From: Acidobacteriota bacterium
GTDB lineage: Bacteria > Acidobacteriota > Terriglobia > Terriglobales > Acidobacteriaceae
NCBI GenBank assembly: GCA_021782675.1
Contig: JAJXUS010000008.1
Span: 1-13,748, forward strand
Direction: 5' to 3'
DNA: 13,748 nt
The notes under the pieces were generated by a model. The model ran no database searches. It was not told the origin of the DNA and saw only the letters and a program-made list of their open reading frames with translations. This document shows positions 5,879-13,408 of the stretch, one piece after another. The position numbers and the translations under genes were made by a program. How positions within the stretch are numbered: the first letter of the stretch is position 1; every line of letters starts with the position of its first letter.

Positions 5879-7453
5879 CAAGACGCCCCTCATGCCCGTT
5901 ATCCGCTCACCCAGGGCGTCAACCCGTGGCTGGTGACGTGTTCCGTCATGCTGCCGACGTTCATGGAGGTGCTGGACACCGCCATTGCCTCGGTGGCGCT
6001 GCCCTACATCGCGGGATCGCTCTCCGCCTCGAACTCCGAGGCTACCTGGGTGCTCACCAGCTACCTGGTGGCGAACGCCGTGATTCTTCCCGCCTCCAAC
6101 TGGTTTGGGCGGCGCTTCGGGCGCAAGCGGTTTCTGCTGACCTGCGTGATCATCTTCACAGTGGCGTCCTTCTTCTGCGGAGCGGCGCCTTCGCTGGGGA
6201 TTATTTTGCTGGCGCGCATTCTGCAGGGTGCGGGCGGAGGGGCGCTGCAGCCGATTTCGCAGTCGATTCTGCTGGAGAGCTTTCCGCCGGCGGAGCGATC
6301 GAAGTCGATGGCGGCGTACGGACTCGGGATTGTGGTTGCGCCGGTGCTCGGCCCCACGCTGGGCGGCTGGCTCACCGACACCTTCAGTTGGCGCTATGCG
6401 TTTTACATCAACATTCCGGTGGGTGTGCTGGCGGTGTTCATGATCATGCGCTTCATCCATGATCCGCCGTACATCAAGAACGCCAAGGTGAGCCCGTTTG
6501 ACAATGTCGGATTCGGGTTGCTGATTGTCTGGACAGGCTGCCTGCAGGTGGTGCTGGACAAGGGACAGGAAGACGACTGGTTCGGCGCTATCTGGGTGCG
6601 CTGGGCGGTGGGCGCGCTGATTGTGGCGTTTCTGCTCTGGGTATGGCGGTCGTGGACAAATCCCAAAGGACTGGTGGACCTGCATGTGCTGAGGGACCGC
6701 AACTTCCGCACCGGCTGCCTGATGATCGCGATGCTGGGAATGTGTATCTACATCACCATCGCGATTCTGCCGCTGTATTACCAGGAAATTCTCGGCTACA
6801 CGGCGTTTGCGGCCGGGCTGGTGGTAGGCCCACGCGGCATCGGATCGTTTATTGGGTCTCCGCTGATCGGCTTTCTCGGTTCGCGCGTGGATAACCGCAA
6901 GCTGCTGTGCGCGGGATTTCTCGGCTTCGCAGCCTGCTACTATATCTTCGGGTCGGTGAATCTCGAAATCGGGCCATACACGCTGCTGATTCCAATTACG
7001 CTGACGGGGTTCGCGCTGAGTTTTGTTTTTGTGCCGCTGGCGACGATGACGACGGCGACGATTCCCAACAGCGAAATGGGAAACGCCACCGGGCTCTTCA
7101 ACATGCTGCGCAATATCGGCGGCTCCATCGGCATCGCCATGGCGACGACGGCGCTCATCCGGCGCTCCGCATTGCACCAGACGTATCTAGGCGAGCACCT
7201 GTCGCCCTCGTCCGCGGTTTTGCAGCAGAAGTCGACGATGCTGTCGGCTTACCTGGGGCGGCAGTTGGGTCCGGCAGCATCGCGGCCAGGCACCTATGGG
7301 TTGCTCTACGGAAAGCTGATTCAGCAGTCGGCGCTACTGGCCTACGTGGATATATTTCGCTGGACGGCTGTCCTGGCCGTGATCTGCGCGATCTGCGTGT
7401 GGCTGTTCAAGAAGCCGCCCAAGCATGTGAAAGCGCCGCAGGGGATGCACTGA
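5873..7453 (+). CDS. DHA2-family (EmrB/QacA-like) MFS multidrug exporter, 14 helices
   Basis: Proton-driven exporter of the drug:H+ antiporter-2 family in the inner membrane, 526 residues from the ATG at 5873, typical length. Motif D1 reads LDTAIASVALP (about 34-44); motif A is NWFGRRFGRKR (about 76-86); the antiporter motif C is GIVVAPVLGPTLGGW (152-166), followed by FSWRYAFYINIPVG. Later helices include GLVVGPRGIG and the NATGLFNMLRNIGGSIG block. No periplasmic adaptor (EmrA) or outer-membrane channel gene is next to it, so any partner is elsewhere. The substrate is unknown. There is no clear ribosome binding site; the frame is open to an ATG at 5810, but that extension does not look membrane-protein-like. 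Divergent from the DHH operon and convergent with carbonic anhydrase. Confidence 0.93.
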   Translation: MTQDAPHARYPLTQGVNPWLVTCSVMLPTFMEVLDTAIASVALPYIAGSLSASNSEATWVLTSYLVANAVILPASNWFGRRFGRKRFLLTCVIIFTVASFFCGAAPSLGIILLARILQGAGGGALQPISQSILLESFPPAERSKSMAAYGLGIVVAPVLGPTLGGWLTDTFSWRYAFYINIPVGVLAVFMIMRFIHDPPYIKNAKVSPFDNVGFGLLIVWTGCLQVVLDKGQEDDWFGAIWVRWAVGALIVAFLLWVWRSWTNPKGLVDLHVLRDRNFRTGCLMIAMLGMCIYITIAILPLYYQEILGYTAFAAGLVVGPRGIGSFIGSPLIGFLGSRVDNRKLLCAGFLGFAACYYIFGSVNLEIGPYTLLIPITLTGFALSFVFVPLATMTTATIPNSEMGNATGLFNMLRNIGGSIGIAMATTALIRRSALHQTYLGEHLSPSSAVLQQKSTMLSAYLGRQLGPAASRPGTYGLLYGKLIQQSALLAYVDIFRWTAVLAVICAICVWLFKKPPKHVKAPQGMH

Positions 7454-7506
7454 GTTCAGCTTGACCGATGGCAGGCAACCTCGCGGCTTTGCGGCGCCTC
7501 TATTTT

Positions 7507-7544
7507 GAATCTGAAGCCGCGGCAGAGAAGCAGCGGCTTCATTC
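7507..7544. terminator. Long inverted repeat after MFS gene
   Basis: GAAGCCGC (7513-7520) and GCGGCTTC (7533-7540) pair perfectly across a 12-base loop. GAAT (7507-7510) and ATTC (7541-7544) extend the stem past a two-base bulge. It lies 53 bases past the MFS stop in a convergent interval, so a terminator for the MFS gene is the simplest reading, although the T tract is poor. Confidence 0.45.
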
Positions 7545-7585
7545 TTGAGGCAGGGGCGGGAGGTTTTCGCGATTTCTCTCCCTTG

Positions 7586-7621
7586 CCGGCGGCGAAGGAG
7601 AATCGCAATGGCAGCCGCCGG
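7586..7621. terminator. Second inverted repeat, downstream of carbonic anhydrase
   Basis: CCGGCGGC (7586-7593) and GCCGCCGG (7614-7621), perfect 8-bp arms with a 20-base loop. It lies 45 bases beyond the carbonic anhydrase stop on the minus strand. Terminator or mRNA-end stabiliser are both possible; there is no T tract. Confidence 0.32.
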
Positions 7622-7665
7622 ACCCTGCCTGTTTCCCGCCTGCGCAGTCCATCCAATCAGCAGCA

Positions 7666-8283
7666 TTAGCCCAGCAACGGCACAAAGCGGCGCAGTTTTT
7701 CGTCGTAGCGCTCGATGCGTCCGCTGAGGATGTCGTAGTACCAGCCGTGGACGGCGAGGGTTCCCTGCTGCATGGCCCAGGCGACCGCGGGCTGGGCTTT
7801 AAGGTTGGCGAGCTGCGCGATCACGTTGCCGCGGATGAGGGAGGCGAGTTCGGCGCCGTCGCCGTCCTCGGGGTTGAGTGGCTGGCGGTGCTGGAAGGCT
7901 GCCTCGACGTGCTTGAGCCAGCGTTTGGCCTTGGGCAGTGTCTCCAGCGCCTTGGTGTTGACCGCGGCTTTGAGGGCGCCGCAATCGGAGTGACCGCAGA
8001 GAATCGCATGACTTACCTTGAGGACCTCGACGGCGTATTCGATAGTGGCGGTGACGCCGTCGCCCTCAGGCGCATTGACCGGCACCACGTTGCCGGCGTT
8101 GCGACTGATAAACAGGTCGCCGGGCCCGGTGCCCAGGATCATGTCGGGGACGATGCGCGAGACGGCGCAGGTGATGAACAGGAACTCGGGAGCCTGGGAG
8201 TCGCGGAGCAGGTGAAACTGCTGCTTGCGTGCGGGAAAGACCTCCGCGTGAAATCGCCTGTGACCTTCAATTACTCGTTGCAT
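7666..8283 (-). CDS. Beta-class carbonic anhydrase with an altered zinc/catalytic motif
   Basis: Beta-carbonic anhydrases interconvert CO2 and bicarbonate with a zinc held by two Cys and one His. The 205-residue protein has the full fold: start MQRVIEGHRRF, LFITCAVSRIVPD, GDLFISRNAGNVVP, ATIEYAVEVLKV and CGHSDCGALKAA. Zinc ligands Cys39, His98 and Cys101 are present and so is Arg43. Residue 41 is Val (codon GTC, 8161-8163), where the family has the Asp of C-x-D-x-R that pairs with Arg and gates the zinc. One T-to-A change would restore Asp. So the protein may be inactive, unusual in mechanism, or changed by a sequencing error. The C-terminal half is longer than in the minimal enzymes and lacks other domains. 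It follows the winged-helix regulator by 31 bases on the same strand, most likely one operon. Start at ATG 8283. Confidence 0.9.
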   Translation of the reverse strand: MQRVIEGHRRFHAEVFPARKQQFHLLRDSQAPEFLFITCAVSRIVPDMILGTGPGDLFISRNAGNVVPVNAPEGDGVTATIEYAVEVLKVSHAILCGHSDCGALKAAVNTKALETLPKAKRWLKHVEAAFQHRQPLNPEDGDGAELASLIRGNVIAQLANLKAQPAVAWAMQQGTLAVHGWYYDILSGRIERYDEKLRRFVPLLG

Positions 8284-8314
8284 AGAGCCCCATCTGCATC
8301 CTGCTTGTCCCTGT

Positions 8315-8638
8315 TCAACTGCCCGCCCCGACTGCCCGTTTGCTCAGGACCAGCCCGATCAATCCCCCGACTTTACAGTGCGCTTCAACTGGATGCCGCA
8401 GCGGCAGCTTGTCCACGATCTGGTATCGATTGCGCCGCCCCTCCCGCTCAACTACGAGATAGCCCGCCTCCGCCAGGTCATCGATAATCCGCTGCACGGC
8501 GCGCTCTGTAATTCCCACCCGCGCGGCCATGTCTCGCATCCGCGCCTCAGGATCTTCAGCGATGCACAACAGCACGTGGGAGTGGTTCGTGAAGAACGTC
8601 CAGGTGGGCGCCGACGAGTTGGGTCTTTGAGTAGCCAT
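8315..8638 (-). CDS. Small winged-helix transcriptional regulator
   Basis: A 107-residue DNA-binding protein consisting of one winged-helix domain (MarR/ArsR-like fold). HVLLCIAEDPEARMRDMAARV forms the first helices, ITERAVQRIIDDLAEAGYL the helix-turn-helix, and VEREGRRNRYQIV the basic wing. The tail KLPLRHPVEAHCKVGGLIGLVL is helical and could dimerise. No metal- or ligand-binding motif is evident. Single-domain proteins of this type often sit beside beta-carbonic anhydrase genes, as this one does (31 bases downstream, same strand). The ATG at 8638 lies only 15 bases from the edge of the nested palindrome at 8643-8690, which strongly suggests autoregulation. Sharing that space with the divergent icd promoter suggests it also controls isocitrate dehydrogenase. 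The signal it senses is unknown. Confidence 0.85.
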   Translation of the reverse strand: MATQRPNSSAPTWTFFTNHSHVLLCIAEDPEARMRDMAARVGITERAVQRIIDDLAEAGYLVVEREGRRNRYQIVDKLPLRHPVEAHCKVGGLIGLVLSKRAVGAGS

Positions 8639-8640
8639 AG

Positions 8641-8696
8641 AAATACGACTTGAAATATACGACTTGCATGTCGTATATTTGTATTCGTATAAATTT
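8641..8696. promoter_or_regulatory. Nested palindromic operator between winged-helix regulator and icd
   Basis: Half-sites ATACGA begin at 8643 and 8657; inverted half-sites TCGTAT begin at 8671 and 8685. All steps are exactly 14 bases and the set is symmetric about 8666.5. The inner pair is embedded in AAATATACGAC (8653-8663) and GTCGTATATTT (8670-8680), an 11-bp perfect inverted repeat around TTGCAT. The AT-rich block stands out from GC-rich surroundings. It covers the icd promoter and abuts the regulator start, as expected for an operator bound by two dimers of the winged-helix protein. Confidence 0.75.
8650..8679 (+). promoter_or_regulatory. icd promoter within the operator
   Basis: TTGAAA (8650-8655), 18 bases, TATATT (8674-8679); predicted start near 8686, 40 bases before the icd ATG. 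A second pair, TTGCAT (8664-8669) and TATAAA (8688-8693), also 18 apart, overlaps it. Both would be blocked by a protein on the nested palindrome. A minus-strand TATATT (8654-8659) could serve the regulator. Confidence 0.5.
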
Positions 8697-8726
8697 CTCC
8701 CATTCTACTACCCGAAAGGACTCTTG

Positions 8727-10232
8727 ATGCCCACTCTCGCCGATGCTTCCGTCGCAGAACTTGCCGCCCCGTCTTCGCCGAAGACCCGCATCCCCGTTAC
8801 GGTCGCTTATGGGGACGGGATTGGCCCTGAGATCATGCAGGCCACGCTCAGGATTCTGGAATCTGCCGGTGCGCATCTCACGTACGAGCCCATCGAACTT
8901 GGCCAGTCGGTCTATCTGCGCGGCATGAGCGCCGGCATTGAGGAAGCGGCATGGGAATCGATTCGCCGCAACCGGGTGCTGTTGAAAGCTCCGATCACCA
9001 CTCCGCAGGGGAGCGGGTATAAATCGCTCAACGTCACCTTGCGAAAATCGCTCGGCCTGTATGCGAACGTCCGGCCGGCGGTGGCTTATGCGCCATTCGT
9101 CCGCACCCGCCATCCGCAGATGGATGTTGTCATCGTCCGCGAAAACGAAGAGGACCTCTACGGCGGCATCGAGCACCAGCAGACGGACCAGGTGGTGCAG
9201 TGTTTGAAGCTTGTCACCCGTCCCGGCAGTGAGCGCATCATCCGGCACGCCTTCGAGTACGCTCGCCGCAACGGCCGCCGGAAGGTGACCTGCATGACCA
9301 AAGACAACATCATGAAGAAGACCGATGGTCTCTTTCACCGCGTATTCCAGGAGATCGCGGCTGAATATCCGGATATTGCCAGCGACAACCTGATTATCGA
9401 TATTGGCGCGGCGCGTCTTGCCGACACGCCGGAGATGTTCGACGTCATCGTCACGCTGAATCTCTACGGGGACATCATCTCCGATATCGCCGCACAGGTG
9501 GCCGGCTCGGTTGGGCTTGCTCCTTCGGCCAATATTGGCCGCCACGCCGCCATGTTTGAAGCCATCCATGGTTCCGCGCCGCAGATTGCCGGGCAGAATA
9601 TCGCCAACCCCTCCGGCTTGTTGCTCTCCGCCGTGATGATGCTTGTGCACCTTGGCCAGCCAGAGGTCGCCGAGACCGTCCACAATGCCTGGTTGCGCAC
9701 CATTGAGGAAGGCATTCACACCGCGGATATCTACAGTCCGGAAATCAGCAGGGTGCGTGCAGGGACAAGGGAGTTTGCCCAGGCCGTCATCGAACGCCTT
9801 GGGCAGCAACCGCGCACGCTGCGCGCAGTGGAATACTCTTCTGCTCTTCCGCAACAGGACGAAGAGGTGGAGTATGAGACTCCGCGCGCGCCGGCACTCA
9901 AGCAACTGGTGGGTGTCGATGTCTTCCTTGACTGGCGCGGCACCGATCCTGATGTTCTGGGCGAGAAACTGCGCGCCGCCGCGACTTCACGTCTGCCCCT
10001 CAGCATGATCACCAATCGTGGTGTCAAAGTATGGCCCAACGGATTGCCGGAGACCTTCTGCACGGATCACTGGCGTTGCCGCTTCCAGGCTCCTGCTGAC
10101 CTCAAACTGACGACGGAAGATGTTCTGGCGCTGCTTTCCAGCGTGCATGGGCACGGTCTGGAATGCATCAAGACAGAGAATCTCTACACCTTCAACGGGG
10201 AACCGGGATTCTCTCTCGGCCAGGGCCAGTAA
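8727..10232 (+). CDS. icd: Isocitrate dehydrogenase, Thermus/Rickettsia-type with C-terminal extension
   Basis: TCA-cycle enzyme oxidising isocitrate to 2-oxoglutarate and CO2, cytoplasmic; 501 residues. Visible sites: YGDGIGPE (28-35); substrate loop with Ser100, Asn102, Arg106 and Arg116 in KSLNVTLRKSLGLYANVRP; Arg138 and Tyr145 in VRENEEDLYGG; Lys192 in MTKDN; metal Asp249 and Asp253 in NLYGDIISD. The length and the C-terminal domain from about residue 390 (QLVGVDVFLDW, MITNRGVKVWPNG) match the long form known from Thermus, not the 415-residue E. coli form. At the coenzyme site the sequence is HGSAPQIAG (Gln286, Ile287), neither the Lys-Tyr of NADP enzymes nor the Asp-Ile of NAD enzymes, so coenzyme is undecided. 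Start at ATG 8727 after AAGGA (8716-8720); the frame extends upstream only into the operator. Confidence 0.93.
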   Translation: MPTLADASVAELAAPSSPKTRIPVTVAYGDGIGPEIMQATLRILESAGAHLTYEPIELGQSVYLRGMSAGIEEAAWESIRRNRVLLKAPITTPQGSGYKSLNVTLRKSLGLYANVRPAVAYAPFVRTRHPQMDVVIVRENEEDLYGGIEHQQTDQVVQCLKLVTRPGSERIIRHAFEYARRNGRRKVTCMTKDNIMKKTDGLFHRVFQEIAAEYPDIASDNLIIDIGAARLADTPEMFDVIVTLNLYGDIISDIAAQVAGSVGLAPSANIGRHAAMFEAIHGSAPQIAGQNIANPSGLLLSAVMMLVHLGQPEVAETVHNAWLRTIEEGIHTADIYSPEISRVRAGTREFAQAVIERLGQQPRTLRAVEYSSALPQQDEEVEYETPRAPALKQLVGVDVFLDWRGTDPDVLGEKLRAAATSRLPLSMITNRGVKVWPNGLPETFCTDHWRCRFQAPADLKLTTEDVLALLSSVHGHGLECIKTENLYTFNGEPGFSLGQGQ

Positions 10233-10358
10233 GCGTGCCAGCCAGGTCCGCTACCCTAATGCCGAACGCGAAAGTCGATGGGGGCAGACCTGGCGTGCCG
10301 CTTATCCGAAAGAGGCGGAATCATGGCTCGCTTTGCTGCAAGTCTCCCCTGAAAACGG

Positions 10359-10384
10359 CGGGCGCGCTGAGGACAGCGCGCCCG
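10359..10384. terminator. Strong 10-bp hairpin between icd and the convergent NHL/MBG gene
   Basis: CGGGCGCGCT (10359-10368), loop GAGGAC, AGCGCGCCCG (10375-10384), perfect. On the minus strand the stem is followed by CCGTTTTC, so it fits best as the terminator of the long minus-strand gene ending at 10410, and can also stop icd transcription. The rest of 10233-10409 holds nothing else I can support. Confidence 0.6.
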
Positions 10385-10409
10385 AAGCCGCAGGAATGGG
10401 ACTGGCTCT

Positions 10410-13358
10410 TTACCTCCTGTTATTTCTCTCGTCCCGACTGTCATCCCCCCTGTCCTTCTGCCCGATTGTGAAGGTGAAGGGAATCGTGGTTCCGTCGTTG
10501 AGCGTGATCTGGTAGTTGTAGCTCGCCGGGGCCAACGCATCCAGCTTGAGGTGGTAGGTCCAGGTCGGTTGTGGATTCGGACGGTCGTCGCGGTCGGTGT
10601 CGGGATGCTTGTCCGCGTCGTGGGGGCCGTCAAAGTGCCAGCCGCGGTCATCGCGATCGCCAGGGCTGGTGGGCTGCGGGCCGTTCAACGAAACGAACGA
10701 CACGATCAATCCCGGATCGCCAATCGAGTTGCCATTGGCATCACAGACCCGGAACTTCACCGGCAGGGCGCCGTCGTCGTGGAATACGCTCGTGCCATTT
10801 GCTTTGATGGGGTCCAGAATCACATGACTGAGAATGGCCCGGTCGTTGTGGTCAGCGTCGCGATCGCGGTCAGTCACGGGGCAGGCACCCACCAGATACA
10901 GCACCCTCAGCGTTCCCGGCAAGAAACTGATCGCGTAATCGGCCGAGGTCACGCCGGAGCAGGTGACGGGGTAGCTGCCCACCGGGCTGTTCAGCAAGGC
11001 CGTGGTGGTACAGGTCAGGCTGCCGTTCAACTGGGCCGCTCCCTGGCCGAGAACGAAGCCGCTGTAACTGGCCGTGAGCACTGGATTTGGCGCGTTCAGC
11101 ACCTTGGTTTGCGGATCGGCTGTGATGTAGAGCGGCGCCGGCAAGATGGTAAGCACTCCGGGCACGTAGCTGACGTTGTAATTGGTCAGGCGCGCGCCAG
11201 TCACGCTCGGGGTGATGGCATAGCTACCCGGTGCGCTGTCGATCGTCGCCGGGGTCGAGAATGACTCGGTAAACGTGTCGCCATTCACCGCTCCCAGGAT
11301 GCTGCCGTTGAAGGCCGGCAGGCCTGCGCCGTAGGTGGTGCCGGCGTTGTTGGCCGTCACCGTGAGGGGCGCGGCTTTCACCGTCACCGTCCCCGGAGCG
11401 TAGACGATGGAGTAGTTGGCGTTCGCGATCCCGCCGCTGCAGGTCGAACTGTAGTTGCCCACCGGGCTCGACGAAGCCGCTGTTGTCGAGCAGACCGGCT
11501 GGGCAGTCAGGCTGCCGGCGGGGGAGTCGCCATTCACGAAACCAGCGTAGACAGGTCCGATGGCCGGTGGAGCGCCGCCGTAGGTCATGCTGCCGCTCGA
11601 TGCCGTCACCGTGAGGGTGGCCGGGGTGACTGTGATCGCGCCTGCCACATACGTGATGATGTAATTGGGATCGGCCGCGCTGGTGCATGTTGTCGGGTAG
11701 GTGCCCACCGGGCTCGACGATGTCGCGGTGGTCGTGCAGACCGGCTGGGTCGTCAGGCTGGCGGCCGAGTCGCCATTCACGAATCCCGCATACACGGGAT
11801 CCAGGACGGGCGGCGTGCTGCCATAGGTCATGGTCGCGCTGCCGGCGGTGATGGTGAGCGGCACAGCACTCAGCTTGCCGGTCAGGTTCACTGTCTGCTG
11901 CGCGCTTGCGTCGGTCAGCGAGTTGGAATTGTCCGTGAGAGTGATCGTGCCATTGAGTTCACTGCCTTGGGCAGGCGTGAACGAAGCGCCGATGAAGCAG
12001 CTTGTGCCAGGATCGAGCGTACCTACCGCGCAGGTATTGCCGGCGCCATTGGTTCCGAAGCCGCTGCTGGCCGTGTAGCTGGAGATGAGCAAAGGTGCAT
12101 TGCCGTCGTTCTCAAATTCCACGAGCGGCGCGGGCGCGGAACTGGTGGTTCCGTAGGCGGTGGCCGGAAAAGTCTCCGTCGGAGCGGTAGTACGCCCGTA
12201 TTCCACCACCGAATTGCCGTCGACCGCATAGAGATTGCCGGCTCCGTCAAGGGCCAGGCTGGCGGTTCCGTTGGCGGGGAGCGTGGTCTCGATGTAGGCG
12301 CCGGTACTGGTGTCATCGCCATAGCGGAGAATGCCGCTGGGGCCGGAGAGATTTCCTACATAGATGTTGCCTGCCGGATCCAGCACGATGGAGTGGGGAT
12401 GGTTGAGCGGCGCTCCGCTGGCCAGAAGGTTCAGGCTGTGGCTCCCGGCCGGCAGTTCGAGCAATCCGCCCCCGTTGAAGTCCACTGCAAAGACATTGCC
12501 ATTCTGATCCACGGCCATGCCGATGAACCGATGCACGTAATCCGACGGATACAGGGTAGTCACCGTGTGGGTTCCGGCTGCGATCTGGTAAATGCCTCCG
12601 TAGCTGTCGGTGAGGTACAAGTTGCCTGCCCCGTCCGCGGAGAGGTTATCGTCCGGGGTGTTCTGCCCGGGCAGGACCGCAATCTTCTCGAGAGCGCCGT
12701 TGACCCGCTCATAGACTCCGTTGGTTGGGTTATTCGCTCCATAGTTGGCGGAAACGTAGACATTGCCGGCGCCGTCGACTGCGGTGGCGCCGCCGTCCCA
12801 GCTCGGAACAGAATCCAGGGGGATGGGTGTGCCGCCTCCGACCGGAATCTCGACGAGCTCCTGGTGTCCGGTGTCATTCAGATACACATTGCCGAACCCG
12901 TCCACGCTGATGCCGCGCGGATTGCTGAAGCCGCTCAGCGTCCAGTTAGCGGTGGGCGCGGTGAACAGCCCCAGGGGGCCGACCGAAATCCCCATGACAT
13001 AGGTGGTGCCCAGCACGTTGCCCGAGCTGTCCTTGACCACGATTGCCCCAATGCGCCAGCCCGGACTCTGCGGGACAAAAACAGCATTGACGGTGCAGGA
13101 CTGGCCGGGCAGATAACTACCGCCATTGACACAGCTATCGCTCACCGATCGGAAATCGAGATTGGGCGCGCCCTTGGTCAGGACGGAGACCGTCGCCGGA
13201 GTGCCGGCCTGGGTGAAGACGACCGGAACGGCACGGAGCGGTGAACTTGATCCCGAAGCAGTAGAGGGGAATTGGAACTGAGCCAAGGCAAAGCTACCCG
13301 TGGCGATCCAGCCCAGGGCGCAGAGGAACATCATGCGCACAAGCGTCTTTCTTTGCAT
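10410..13358 (-). CDS. Secreted multidomain protein: NHL beta-propeller, choice-of-anchor-type domains, four MBG repeats, PxKF-like end
   Basis: Exported protein of 982 residues, probably at the cell surface; function unknown. A signal peptide ends near SFALAQ (about 27). An ASH/choice-of-anchor-D-like domain (about 40-128) comes first, then a six-blade NHL propeller (about 140-390) with the D-x-x-G-N-[VL]-Y/F motif at 153, 195, 242, 284, 327 and 371. A second anchor-like domain (about 405-495) with the PGTSCFIGASFTP block follows, then four MBG repeats of about 80 residues (497-818), each with TYG...VNGD...YSI..PG-type elements. The C-terminus (819-982) carries a PxKF-like domain (ALPVKFRVCDANGN) interrupted and followed by Asp/Arg/His-rich stretches. 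Such proteins are common in Acidobacteria and probably mediate adhesion or polysaccharide binding. The start ATG follows AAGGAAA (13363-13369). Confidence 0.88.
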   Translation of the reverse strand: MQRKTLVRMMFLCALGWIATGSFALAQFQFPSTASGSSSPLRAVPVVFTQAGTPATVSVLTKGAPNLDFRSVSDSCVNGGSYLPGQSCTVNAVFVPQSPGWRIGAIVVKDSSGNVLGTTYVMGISVGPLGLFTAPTANWTLSGFSNPRGISVDGFGNVYLNDTGHQELVEIPVGGGTPIPLDSVPSWDGGATAVDGAGNVYVSANYGANNPTNGVYERVNGALEKIAVLPGQNTPDDNLSADGAGNLYLTDSYGGIYQIAAGTHTVTTLYPSDYVHRFIGMAVDQNGNVFAVDFNGGGLLELPAGSHSLNLLASGAPLNHPHSIVLDPAGNIYVGNLSGPSGILRYGDDTSTGAYIETTLPANGTASLALDGAGNLYAVDGNSVVEYGRTTAPTETFPATAYGTTSSAPAPLVEFENDGNAPLLISSYTASSGFGTNGAGNTCAVGTLDPGTSCFIGASFTPAQGSELNGTITLTDNSNSLTDASAQQTVNLTGKLSAVPLTITAGSATMTYGSTPPVLDPVYAGFVNGDSAASLTTQPVCTTTATSSSPVGTYPTTCTSAADPNYIITYVAGAITVTPATLTVTASSGSMTYGGAPPAIGPVYAGFVNGDSPAGSLTAQPVCSTTAASSSPVGNYSSTCSGGIANANYSIVYAPGTVTVKAAPLTVTANNAGTTYGAGLPAFNGSILGAVNGDTFTESFSTPATIDSAPGSYAITPSVTGARLTNYNVSYVPGVLTILPAPLYITADPQTKVLNAPNPVLTASYSGFVLGQGAAQLNGSLTCTTTALLNSPVGSYPVTCSGVTSADYAISFLPGTLRVLYLVGACPVTDRDRDADHNDRAILSHVILDPIKANGTSVFHDDGALPVKFRVCDANGNSIGDPGLIVSFVSLNGPQPTSPGDRDDRGWHFDGPHDADKHPDTDRDDRPNPQPTWTYHLKLDALAPASYNYQITLNDGTTIPFTFTIGQKDRGDDSRDERNNRR
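11458..11845 (-). repeat. Pair of 246-bp-spaced DNA repeats encoding MBG units 1 and 2
   Basis: About 140 bases beginning at 11458 recur at 11704 with many identical runs, for example CCCACCGGGCTCGACGA and GAGTCGCCATTCACGAA. The period is 246 bases, 82 codons. The third and fourth units have diverged much more, so units 1 and 2 are the most recent duplication and a likely site for slippage or recombination. Confidence 0.7.
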
Positions 13359-13408
13359 GGTTTTTCCTTATTTTGGGGAAGTGTGGAGGGGCCCGGAAAA
13401 TCTTCGCT

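Noticed and set aside
5855..7177. 440-residue minus-strand open frame
   Set aside because: Antisense shadow of the MFS exporter; composition is His/Arg/Gln-rich and lacks any motif.
7608..7727. 39-codon plus-strand frame with an AAGGAG site before its ATG
   Set aside because: The ATG and ribosome site lie within an inverted repeat, the product has no recognisable features and it overlaps the end of carbonic anhydrase by 62 bases. Possible but not supportable.
8556..9905. 449-residue minus-strand open frame
   Set aside because: Antisense shadow of isocitrate dehydrogenase, whose active-site residues are complete.
11967..13244. 425-residue plus-strand open frame
   Set aside because: Antisense shadow of the repeat-rich NHL/MBG gene, whose repeated codon pattern keeps the opposite strand open.
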